The notes: generated by a model from the sequence alone, not told the origin. DNA of 9,055 nucleotides from Rhodoferax sp. (GCA_026785765.1 JAJAZK010000047.1:1-9055), one strand, 5' to 3'. Counted from the first letter of the stretch, positions 1 through 6,205 are shown. Program-made: numbers and translations.

Positions 1-45
1 GACGGCGGGGTCGATCGAGACAGAGATTTTTTGCGCCAGCTCCAT
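1..45 (-). CDS. 5' end of an unidentified gene, possibly a ribbon-helix-helix type small protein
   Basis: Only the first 15 codons are present; the gene continues beyond the left edge. It would begin MELAQKISVSIDPAV. The ATG at 45-43 is preceded by GGAAGG with a 6-base spacer, which is why I take this as a genuine start. The pattern K-I-S-V-S-I-D-P resembles the first beta strand of ribbon-helix-helix (CopG/MetJ-like) DNA-binding proteins and antitoxins. Fifteen residues are too few to assign a family, so this is a guess. An inverted repeat just upstream (63-117) would fit an autoregulated small DNA-binding protein. Confidence 0.45.
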   Translation of the reverse strand, partial: MELAQKISVSIDPAV

Positions 46-51
46 GCAGAA

Positions 52-57
52 CCTTCC
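52..57 (-). promoter_or_regulatory. Ribosome binding site for the left-edge gene
   Basis: The minus strand reads GGAAGG followed by six bases and then ATG. This is close to the Shine-Dalgarno consensus and is the main support for a real start codon at 45. Confidence 0.5.
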
Positions 58-62
58 GTGGC

Positions 63-117
63 AGTCATTTCGAAGCAGAAATTATGCTCCAAAAGGCCAT
101 AAAAAGTAGGAATGACT
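63..117. repeat. Separated inverted repeat AGTCATT/AATGACT upstream of the left-edge gene
   Basis: AGTCATT at 63-69 is matched by its reverse complement AATGACT at 111-117, with 41 bases between. The interval is AT-rich and contains a minus-strand CATAAT that could be a -10 element. The arrangement could be a pair of operator half-sites flanking a promoter. Arms of 7 bp can arise by chance, so support is weak. Apart from this, the gene-free stretch 46-217 shows nothing convincing, and there is no clear terminator for the ATPase gene that ends at 218. Confidence 0.2.
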
Positions 118-217
118 TGTAACATCAGCGAAGAAAAATTGCTACCCGATGGGTCCGCAATGCAGTCCAGCAGAATGGAACGCAGCGCTACAAAACAAGC
201 CGTTGCCTTTGGCTCCT

Positions 218-1369
218 TCAGGCCGCCAACTCCGCCAACCATTTTGCGGCTGGCCGCACCTGGACACCCTGGCAGTCAAAGCCGTGCGGCGCTCGCATCA
301 CCAACTGAACGGCCTTGGCCAGGGGGTGGGCTTGCTGCATTTCGCGAATCGTAAAACCCGGCACCGCATCACTCATCTTGACTTCAATGAAATGTGTTGG
401 CTCCCCTTTGTCGTTGGCCAACACAAAGTCAATTTCCTTGCCACTGGTGGTCTTGAGGTAGTGAAGCGCGATGGGCGTACCGTCGCTGTCGCTCAGGAAT
501 TGCGCGTGTTTCAACAGGTGGCTGGCGACCAGATTTTCCAGGCGCGCGCCGGAGGTGGTGGCGTCCGCCTGCGAGTCCTCCAGGTAAGCCCAGTCGAAAA
601 AGTACAGCTTGGGCGCCTTGGCCAATGCGCGCGCGACATTTCGGTGGTACGGCGTGATCAAGAAAACAATGTGCAAGGCCTCCAGAATCTGGACGTAACT
701 GCGCGCTGTTTTGGCAGAAATACCCAGATCCCGACCCAGCGACTCGAAGGACAACGGGCTCCCAGTGCGCCTGCGCAACAGTTCCACCAGTTGGCGCATG
801 GCGCGCACCTCGTGAATGCGGCTGAATTCCAGCACATCCTCCCGAACCAGGTCGGTGAAGTACTGGTTTTGCCAGCGTCGGCGGCCAGTCTCGGTGCCCT
901 CGAAAAGGGGTTCGGGAAAGCCCCCAAAGCGCATCAGCGTCTCCAGCGCCTGATCCGGGCCAGACACCTGCGGCAGAAATTCCCGTACCGAAAATGGATG
1001 CAGGCGCCAGCGGAAATAACGGCCAGCCAAGGATTCTCCGGCTTGCCGAAAAGTGTCGAGCCGGGCGCTGCCGGTCACCATCAGCGCTTGGGTTGCGGGT
1101 TTGGTGTCAAACACCCCTTTGAGAAAAGCCTTCCATTGGGGCATGGCATGAAGCTCGTCCAGGACCACAAGCCCGTGCGTGGACGGCCAATCCGATTTCT
1201 GAATGCGCAAACGGTCTGCGAGTTGGTCGTAGTTCAGATACAGCGGGTTGCTGAATTGATCGCCCAACGCGCGCGCCAAAGTGGTCTTGCCCACCTGCCG
1301 GGGGCCAGTGACCAACACCATTTTTTTTTCCAGGTCGCTGGCGATCGGGTCTGAAAGGTAACGATTCAC
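218..1369 (-). CDS. DUF4143-type P-loop ATPase (AAA ATPase with winged helix and nuclease-like C-terminus)
   Basis: A 383-residue cytoplasmic protein of the AAA_14/DUF4143 family, whose cellular role is largely unknown. Walker A is GPRQVGKTT at residues 22-30. Walker B is LVVLDELH at 67-74, with D71 and E72 as the acidic pair. A sensor-like VTGSAR lies at 98-103. Residues about 205-240 look like a winged helix-turn-helix (GRDLGISAKTARSYVQILEAL). The C-terminal part carries the KLYFFDW segment (254-260) and then E312-x-D314 followed by I-E329-V-K331, the spacing of a PD-(D/E)xK nuclease-like fold often seen in this family. The size is normal and the frame is intact. The start is GTG (1369-1367) with no strong Shine-Dalgarno, and two inverted repeats lie immediately upstream. 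The gene is separated from the regulator gene by 159 bp and is probably its own transcription unit. Confidence 0.9.
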   Translation of the reverse strand: MNRYLSDPIASDLEKKMVLVTGPRQVGKTTLARALGDQFSNPLYLNYDQLADRLRIQKSDWPSTHGLVVLDELHAMPQWKAFLKGVFDTKPATQALMVTGSARLDTFRQAGESLAGRYFRWRLHPFSVREFLPQVSGPDQALETLMRFGGFPEPLFEGTETGRRRWQNQYFTDLVREDVLEFSRIHEVRAMRQLVELLRRRTGSPLSFESLGRDLGISAKTARSYVQILEALHIVFLITPYHRNVARALAKAPKLYFFDWAYLEDSQADATTSGARLENLVASHLLKHAQFLSDSDGTPIALHYLKTTSGKEIDFVLANDKGEPTHFIEVKMSDAVPGFTIREMQQAHPLAKAVQLVMRAPHGFDCQGVQVRPAAKWLAELAA

Positions 1370-1379
1370 GGTGAATTTT

Positions 1380-1412
1380 CGGTAGTATTCTACCGATTTA
1401 TCAAGATAAATC
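1380..1412. promoter_or_regulatory. Two stacked perfect inverted repeats in the promoter region of the ATPase gene
   Basis: CGGTAG-TATT-CTACCG occupies 1380-1395 (6-bp arms, 4-base loop). GATTTATC-AA-GATAAATC occupies 1395-1412 (8-bp arms, 2-base spacer). They share base 1395 and end 10 bases before the GTG start of the minus-strand ATPase gene. On the minus strand the block contains TAGAAT, a possible -10, with a weak CTGATT 16 bases upstream. The likely role is a double operator over the promoter; alternatively the first repeat could be a small RNA hairpin in the leader. The symmetry is directly visible, the function is inferred. Confidence 0.5.
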
Positions 1413-1513
1413 AGGATAATGCAACAGGACTATCAGCACAATGCCCAGGGCGTCCTTTGCCGCTTTGGCTCGAGTCTACAAACGCACCTGCACTTTGACA
1501 GGCGTTACCCTCT

Positions 1514-1527
1514 CGCTTGCGCAAGCG
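1514..1527. repeat. Perfect 14-bp palindrome just after the GntR gene
   Basis: CGCTTGC is followed directly by GCAAGCG, one base beyond the stop codon of the minus-strand regulator gene. In RNA it could form a five-pair stem with a GCGC loop, but no U-run follows, so it is not a standard intrinsic terminator. It may be a Rho-type pause or mRNA-end hairpin, or simply a GC-rich chance palindrome. The rest of 1413-1513 shows no recognisable feature. Confidence 0.3.
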
Positions 1528-1528
1528 G

Positions 1529-2359
1529 TCACAACATGTCGTTGGGCGCATCAAAGGTGATACTGAAATGGTCCGCACGGTTACGCGACACTGTCAGTTC
1601 CACCGGTTCGCTGGCGGCGTTGAAGTACAACATCTCGGTAGCCAGAATCGGCCCCCCCAAGTCGTAACCCAGCACCTGCGCCAGCGCCTCGTCGGCAATT
1701 TCCGCACGCACCTTGATCTGCGCCCGCGACAGCGTGATGCCCAAATGGCGCTGCACCGCGCGAAACACCACGACATCGTCGAAATCTGCGCGTTTGAGCC
1801 GACTGCCAATGGCTGGCGGAAAGTAAAACGCAGTCTGCGTGATCGGTTGATCATTGACCAGCAACACGGCGCGCAGACAATAACAGGAGGTGGTCGTCCC
1901 CAGGGCGAACGCCTCGCAGGCCAACGCGGAGCGCTCCTTTCGGTAACTCTTGATCACCAGGCGCCGGTCCAGCGTGGAGGCTGCAATCGCCGACAGGCTC
2001 TGAAACTCCAGCGCCTTGCTGCGGGTCTGCGGTGTGGCGACGATGGCGGGTTTGGCGGTGCGCTTCTTGATCAGTCCCTCGCCCTCCAGGTCGCGCAGCG
2101 CCTGGCGCACGGTGATCAGGCTCACACCAAACCGCGTGGCAAGGTCGGCCTCGCGCGGCAGCGGGTGACCGGGCGCGAGCACCCCACTCTCGATCGGAGC
2201 GCGCAGCCGGTTCGTCAATTGCCGGTACAGCGGACCATGCTCACGCAACAGGGTCAGCGGCTGCAACACGACCAGCGCGGCTTCCTGCTGCGCCGCTTCG
2301 TTGACATCACTTTCAGCGCTGCTGGGGGCGACTGGCTGCTTCTTCTTCACAAGAGGCAC
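1529..2359 (-). CDS. GntR-family transcriptional regulator with UTRA effector domain (HutC/FarR type)
   Basis: A 276-residue DNA-binding regulator. Residues about 43-108 are the GntR winged helix (PLYRQLTNRL, then LATRFGVSLITVRQALRDLEGEGLI). Residues about 130-270 form a UTRA ligand-binding domain, with the typical ending in which a small-molecule effector is sensed. In most family members the wing ends in an R-x-G-x-G-T-F/Y-V type motif; here it reads KKRTAKPAIVA, so the usual glycines are missing. The first roughly 40 residues are an unusual low-complexity extension. The start shown is GTG at 2359, directly after an in-frame TAA and without a visible Shine-Dalgarno. A GTG three codons later, or one near codon 31, remains possible. 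It is last in the catabolic operon, 52 bp after the dehydrogenase gene, and most likely controls that operon and itself. The effector is unknown. Confidence 0.88.
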   Translation of the reverse strand: MPLVKKKQPVAPSSAESDVNEAAQQEAALVVLQPLTLLREHGPLYRQLTNRLRAPIESGVLAPGHPLPREADLATRFGVSLITVRQALRDLEGEGLIKKRTAKPAIVATPQTRSKALEFQSLSAIAASTLDRRLVIKSYRKERSALACEAFALGTTTSCYCLRAVLLVNDQPITQTAFYFPPAIGSRLKRADFDDVVVFRAVQRHLGITLSRAQIKVRAEIADEALAQVLGYDLGGPILATEMLYFNAASEPVELTVSRNRADHFSITFDAPNDML

Positions 2360-2411
2360 TTATTGTTGGAAACAGATGATTGTGCCGCCCGGCCGCTACC
2401 GGTTGCCTGTC

Positions 2412-3401
2412 TCAGCCCACGCCGCGTGCGACCGTGACGCCATTGACCACATTCGGGGGCAACTCGCCTCGCACCGCCGCAATCGCGCGGCGCGCCGCGC
2501 CTTCGCGCAGTGCACGCACTGCCGTCGGGCTGACGGAGGCGATATGCGGGGCCACAATGACATTGGGCAATGTGCGCAGGGGATGGTCGGCTGGCAGCGG
2601 CTCGGGGTCGAATACGTCCAGCGCCGCGCCCGCCAACTGCCCACTGCGCAGAGCCGCAACCAGGGCATCGGTATCGACCAGATCACCACGCGAAAGGTTG
2701 ACCAGCAAGGCACCTGGTTTCATCCGCCCCAGTAGCGCCGAACCCACCAGCTTACGTGTGGCAGGCGTCGATGGACAGTGCAGGCTCAGCAAGTCGGCGG
2801 CTGCCACAACCTGGTCCAGGCTGGCGGCGACCGCACCGAGCGCCACAATGTCGGCGGCAGTCGCCACCGGGTCATGCACCAGCACACGGCACTTGAAGGC
2901 CAGCAGCCGACGCACCACCTCGCGGCCGATGCGCCCGAATCCCAGCACCCCCACGGTCTGTTCGCGAAGCACCCGCATTGCCGGAACCGGCACCGCCAGG
3001 CCCCAACGGCCGGCCCGCACCTCGCGCGTATGGGTCACCACCTGGCGCGTCAGGCCAAGAATGAAGGACAGGGTATGGTCGGCGACTTCGTCGATGCAAT
3101 AGTCGGGGATGTTCGATACCGGGATGGCATGCGCCCGTGCTGCATCCAGGTCCACGTTGTCGACGCCGATGCCGTAACGCACAACCGCGCGTGCCCTGGT
3201 CATGGCGGCAATCACGGCTGGCGTGATGAGCGCAAACTGTGTGATCACCGCATCGGCGCCGGCCACCGCGCCGATCAACTCGTCCTGCGTCTTGCAATGG
3301 TGGCCGACCAGTTCGAATCCAGCATCGCGCACCAGTGCGGCCTCCAGGTCCAAATCCGGAAAGCTGTAGTCGGTGACAACGATACGCGGCACACTGGTCA
3401 T
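2412..3401 (-). CDS. NAD(P)-dependent D-2-hydroxyacid dehydrogenase (C-terminal-binding-protein/phosphoglycerate dehydrogenase-like)
   Basis: A 329-residue member of the D-isomer-specific 2-hydroxyacid dehydrogenase family, which reversibly converts 2-hydroxyacids and 2-keto acids using NAD(H) or NADP(H). The N-terminal substrate-domain motif RYGIGVDNVD is at 75-84 and DEVADH at 104-109. The Rossmann loop is GFGRIG at 154-159, followed by an acidic residue D177 that would favour NAD over NADP. The catalytic set is R238 (NLSRGD), E267 (DPEP) and H286 (APHIAS). Length and architecture are normal, without the extra ACT domain of long SerA. The ATG overlaps the stop of the preceding dehydratase gene as ATGA, and AGGA lies at 3412-3409 with a 7-base spacer, so translation is coupled. 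Context suggests a sugar-acid or keto-deoxy-acid substrate rather than serine biosynthesis; the substrate itself is inferred only in class. Confidence 0.92.
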   Translation of the reverse strand: MTSVPRIVVTDYSFPDLDLEAALVRDAGFELVGHHCKTQDELIGAVAGADAVITQFALITPAVIAAMTRARAVVRYGIGVDNVDLDAARAHAIPVSNIPDYCIDEVADHTLSFILGLTRQVVTHTREVRAGRWGLAVPVPAMRVLREQTVGVLGFGRIGREVVRRLLAFKCRVLVHDPVATAADIVALGAVAASLDQVVAAADLLSLHCPSTPATRKLVGSALLGRMKPGALLVNLSRGDLVDTDALVAALRSGQLAGAALDVFDPEPLPADHPLRTLPNVIVAPHIASVSPTAVRALREGAARRAIAAVRGELPPNVVNGVTVARGVG

Positions 3402-4573
3402 GGCGTGTTCCTGTCGGGTTGTTGCCCCAGGCGCTTCTCCCAGCCATCCTGGTAAATGTTGAGATAGGCCTGAGGGTCGTACGGATGGGCGCGCGCAACG
3501 TCGAAATTGATGTCCAAGCCGAGTCCCGGCGCGTCGGGCAGCGACAGGTGGCCGGTGCCCGCGTCGAGCACCGGGTGCCAGTCGACCAGGTCGCGCACCC
3601 AGGACTCGTTGAAGGCGTCAAAGTGTTCCTGGATCAGGAAGTTGGGCACGCACGCGGCCAGTTGCAGGCACACTGCGGTGGCAACCGGCCCGCCGCTCTG
3701 ATGCGGCGCGATCCAGCTGCCGTGCGCCAGCGCCAGATTGGCCACCGCCAGCGTGTTGGTGATGCCGCCTAGCGACATCGGCTCGGGCTGAAAGATGTTG
3801 ACGCCGCCACCCGTCGCCAAAGTGTAAAACTGGCCGATCGTGTCGTACATCTCGCCGGTGGCGACGCGAATCGGACATTGCAGTCCGACGGCATTGGCCG
3901 GTTGCTCGCGCTCGCGCGTGGTGGGCTCCTCCCACCAGTAGAGGTCCAGCGGCGCCAGCTTGCGTGCGGCACGAAGGGATTCGGCCTCGGTGAAACGCGC
4001 GTGCACATCGATCAGGATGCGCAACTTCGGGCCAAAACGCTGGCGCAACCCGGCCAGAATGTCGTAGGCCAACTGCAACTCGTCGTCCTCTATGAAGCCC
4101 TGCGCGGTTCCGAATGGGTCGAGTTTAAGCGCGTTGAACCCCTTGGCCACTACGGCCTCGGCGGCCGCGACGAAGTGCCCGGGCGTGCGCTCGGTGCGGT
4201 ACCAGCCATTGGCGTAGGCGGCGACCGAATCGCGCACTTTGCCGCCCAGCAATTGGTGGATCGGCACACCCAGCGACTTGCCCAGGATGTCCCAGCAGGC
4301 CACCTCGATCGCCGCCACGGCTGTGCGGTGGATATGACCTCCGTCCAGCGACACGCTGTCCATCAGGTGTTTGGACATTTGATTGACCCGCCGCGGGTCG
4401 CGACCCAGTGCCAGGTGTTCCAGCTCGTGCACCGCCGCCTCGGTCGTCTTGATGAAGCCGTTGAGCGTGCCCTCCCCGACGCCGTGAATGCCGGCGTCGG
4501 TAAACACCTTGAGCAGCAGCCAGTTTTTCCAGCCGGCGCTGACCGTGATGGTTTCGATCCGGGTGATCTTCAT
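3398..4573 (-). CDS. Galactonate dehydratase-like enolase-superfamily enzyme
   Basis: A 391-residue mandelate racemase/muconate lactonizing enzyme family protein, expected to remove water from an acid sugar and give a 2-keto-3-deoxy acid. Residues that fit the active site are K150-x-D152, D189-V-H191 (IDVHARF), E215 (WWEEP), E241 (ATGEM), H291 (APHQSGGP) and E316 (QEHF). From memory, E. coli DgoD uses D183, H185, E209, E235 and H285; every one of these is offset by exactly six here, which strongly supports galactonate-dehydratase chemistry with Mg2+ held by D189, E215 and E241. The substrate could still be another aldonate. An open frame extends upstream to 4798, but I place the start at 4573: it gives the family N-terminus MKITRIET, it matches the start of the neighbouring paralogue, and its ATGA overlaps that gene's stop. 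There is no clear Shine-Dalgarno, so reinitiation is likely. Its own stop overlaps the dehydrogenase start as ATGA. Confidence 0.9.
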   Translation of the reverse strand: MKITRIETITVSAGWKNWLLLKVFTDAGIHGVGEGTLNGFIKTTEAAVHELEHLALGRDPRRVNQMSKHLMDSVSLDGGHIHRTAVAAIEVACWDILGKSLGVPIHQLLGGKVRDSVAAYANGWYRTERTPGHFVAAAEAVVAKGFNALKLDPFGTAQGFIEDDELQLAYDILAGLRQRFGPKLRILIDVHARFTEAESLRAARKLAPLDLYWWEEPTTREREQPANAVGLQCPIRVATGEMYDTIGQFYTLATGGGVNIFQPEPMSLGGITNTLAVANLALAHGSWIAPHQSGGPVATAVCLQLAACVPNFLIQEHFDAFNESWVRDLVDWHPVLDAGTGHLSLPDAPGLGLDINFDVARAHPYDPQAYLNIYQDGWEKRLGQQPDRNTP

Positions 4574-5787
4574 GGCTGGGACCGGGCGTTTGCCACTGCC
4601 ACCGAAGAGGTGCGCCGCAGCAGATCCGTCCGCGCGAGAAATTCGTCGCGCAGGCGTACGCCAAGGCCGGGTCCGAACTGGTCGAGGCGGGCATAACCCC
4701 GCTCCAGCGGCACATCGGGTGTGACGACTTCGCGGTAGTAGCCCGCACAAAAACCGCGCACCGTCTCCATGATCATGGCGTTGGGCACCGCCGCACACAG
4801 GTGCAGGCTGGCAAACAAATTCACCGGGCCAACACAGTCGTGTGGTGCGATCGCCAGATGGTGCGTATCGGCGAGTGCGGCGATCTTCAAACCTTCGCTC
4901 AGGCCGCCGGTCCAGACCAGGTCGGGCATCACGATATGGGCCGCGTCGGCGTCGAGAATGCGTCTGAAGGCGTGCCGAGTGAACAGGCGTTCACTGACCG
5001 CCTGCGGCACCCGCGATTCGCGCGCCAGTCGCGCCAGGTCGGGCGCGCTGTCGGGCTGCAGAAAATCCTCCATCCACAACACGTCGTACGGCTCCAGCGC
5101 GCGCGCAATGCGCAAGGCGCAGTTCAGGTCCCAGCGTGAGTGGCCCTCGATGGCGATCTGCACCCTGTCACCAACGGCGCGCCGGATCTCTTGTACGGTC
5201 CACAATCCCCTGGCAAGTTGCTCCGGCAACAAGTCATGCCCGACCGGTCCCACGGCCGACCAGCCAGCCGGGCCAGTGATGGACGCCACCTGCAGTTGTG
5301 GTGCAAAGCGGTCCCAGGGCCAGACCTTCATCGCCGTGATCCCCTGCTCCAGCAACGATTGCGCCAGTTCGCCCGGCTTTTCCACAAAACCTGTGGTGTC
5401 GGCATACAGCGGGGTATTGATGCAGGTGTTGTAGATGCGGATCCGGTCACGCGTTTGACCACCGAGCAACTTGAGCACCGGCAGCCCGGTGTACTGCCCG
5501 AGCAGATCCCACAATGCGATGTCCAGCGCCGAAATTGCGCGCATTTCGGCACCGGCGTGGCCAAAAAAATTGGCGTAGGAAAACAGCGCCTGCCAGTGTC
5601 GCTCCCGGTCGAATGCCGACTGGCCCAGCAACAGCGGCGCGGCGAAGTCGTGGATGACCCCTTCCACTGCCGAGGGGATATAGAAGGTCTCGCCGAGTCC
5701 GACCAGGCCGTCGTCGGTATGCAGTCGCACCCACAGCAAATTGGCGTGTTCTGGCGAGCGAAAGGTCTCGATCCGGGTAATGTTCAC
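4570..5787 (-). CDS. Mandelate racemase/muconate lactonizing enzyme family dehydratase, substrate unknown
   Basis: A 405-residue enolase-superfamily enzyme and a paralogue of the next gene (MNITRIET against MKITRIET). Candidate active-site residues are K154-V-W156 (MKVWPWD), E214-G-H216, E240 (WMEDF), E267 (SERLF), H316 (APHDCVGP) and E341. The arrangement resembles galactonate-type dehydratases, but the first metal ligand appears to be Glu rather than the usual Asp. About 30 extra residues (roughly 160-190, with repeated GPAG/GPVG) follow the KxW motif. A sugar-acid or hydroxy-acid dehydratase activity is the family-level expectation; the substrate cannot be read from sequence. The start is GTG at 5787. 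It is chosen because the frame hits a TAG upstream without another good start and because of the paralogous N-terminus; GAAGG lies 13 bases away, which is longer than ideal. It is the first gene of the operon, downstream of an AT-rich promoter-like block. Confidence 0.88.
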   Translation of the reverse strand: MNITRIETFRSPEHANLLWVRLHTDDGLVGLGETFYIPSAVEGVIHDFAAPLLLGQSAFDRERHWQALFSYANFFGHAGAEMRAISALDIALWDLLGQYTGLPVLKLLGGQTRDRIRIYNTCINTPLYADTTGFVEKPGELAQSLLEQGITAMKVWPWDRFAPQLQVASITGPAGWSAVGPVGHDLLPEQLARGLWTVQEIRRAVGDRVQIAIEGHSRWDLNCALRIARALEPYDVLWMEDFLQPDSAPDLARLARESRVPQAVSERLFTRHAFRRILDADAAHIVMPDLVWTGGLSEGLKIAALADTHHLAIAPHDCVGPVNLFASLHLCAAVPNAMIMETVRGFCAGYYREVVTPDVPLERGYARLDQFGPGLGVRLRDEFLARTDLLRRTSSVAVANARSQP

Positions 5788-5841
5788 GGTATGCGGTTTG
5801 CCTTCGCAAGTGATCGGTGATCCGCTCTATTCAGATATATT

Positions 5842-5867
5842 ATTATAAGAATAACGCGGTTCGTCAA
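5842..5867 (-). promoter_or_regulatory. Putative promoter of the dehydratase operon
   Basis: On the minus strand TTGACG (5867-5862) is followed after 14 bases by a perfect TATAAT (5847-5842). The spacing is short for sigma-70; with TAATAA as the -10 it becomes 16. The block is conspicuously AT-rich amid GC-rich coding DNA and lies about 55 bases before the GTG start. TTATT-ATAAG-AATAA forms a small inverted repeat across the -10 and could be an operator. Nearer the gene GTGATC occurs twice (5810-5815 and 5817-5822). Confidence 0.45.
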
Positions 5868-5869
5868 TC

Positions 5870-5897
5870 GAATGACATCAACTGAATGGCATCAACC
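5870..5897. repeat. Tandem 14-bp direct repeat in the divergent intergenic region
   Basis: GAATGACATCAACT (5870-5883) is followed immediately by GAATGGCATCAACC (5884-5897), with 12 of 14 bases identical. A weaker third copy, AGGTGACATGGATC, may follow at 5898-5911. The repeat starts a few bases upstream of the -35-like hexamer of the minus-strand operon and about 60 bases before the plus-strand antitoxin gene. It is well placed to bind a regulator of either unit, such as the GntR protein or the AbrB-type antitoxin. The role is inferred. Confidence 0.5.
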
Positions 5898-5945
5898 AGG
5901 TGACATGGATCGCTGTAAATGGCAAAATTTGACTTTCTGACAATT

Positions 5946-5951
5946 GGAGGA
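5946..5951 (+). promoter_or_regulatory. Ribosome binding site of the first antitoxin gene
   Basis: GGAGGA stands five bases before the ATG at 5957. It is the best Shine-Dalgarno in the window and fixes the antitoxin start. Strong antitoxin translation is typical of type II modules, where the toxin start is only coupled. Confidence 0.7.
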
Positions 5952-5956
5952 AGATC

Positions 5957-6205
5957 ATGCAAACCCATCAGGTGAAGGTGTCGCGTGAAGGTCGCGTGCT
6001 GATTCCGGCCGAAATCCGTGCCGCGCTCGGAATCGGCGAAGGAAGCAGCCTCAACCTCGCGGTACAGGACGGCGAAATCCGCCTGTTTGGCCGTTCGCGA
6101 GCGCTAGAGCGGGCGCGCGAGATTGCACGCAGGTACAAGAAGCCTGGCGAGAGCGCTGTCGATGAACTGTTGCGTGAGCGCCGTGACGAGGCCGGACGCG
6201 AATGA
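5957..6205 (+). CDS. vapB: VapB-type antitoxin with AbrB/MazE (SpoVT) DNA-binding fold, module 1
   Basis: An 82-residue small protein. Residues about 5-48 form the swapped-hairpin AbrB domain (VKVSREGRVLIPAEIRAALGI, then SLNLAVQDGEIRLF). The C-terminal 35 residues are charged and helical (ALERAREIARRYKK and onward), the usual toxin-neutralising tail. Known members bind their cognate PIN toxin and repress their own promoter as a complex. Its TGA overlaps the ATG of the PIN toxin gene as ATGA, so the pair is translationally coupled. Length is standard and no defect is visible. It diverges from the dehydratase operon over a 169-bp region, so its operator may also influence that operon; this is inference. 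Confidence 0.88.
   Translation: MQTHQVKVSREGRVLIPAEIRAALGIGEGSSLNLAVQDGEIRLFGRSRALERAREIARRYKKPGESAVDELLRERRDEAGRE

Noticed and set aside
149..1354. Plus-strand open frame of 401 codons opposite the ATPase gene
   Set aside because: Its translation shows no family motif, while the minus strand has clear Walker A/B motifs. Long antisense frames are expected in GC-rich DNA.
3878..4696. Plus-strand open frame of 272 codons opposite the dehydratases
   Set aside because: It overlaps two well-supported enzymes over its full length and has no motif of its own.
4574..4798. N-terminal extension of the second dehydratase by 75 codons
   Set aside because: The extension is Arg/Ala/Pro-rich shadow sequence of the upstream gene. 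The family N-terminus MKITRIET and the ATGA overlap place the start at 4573.
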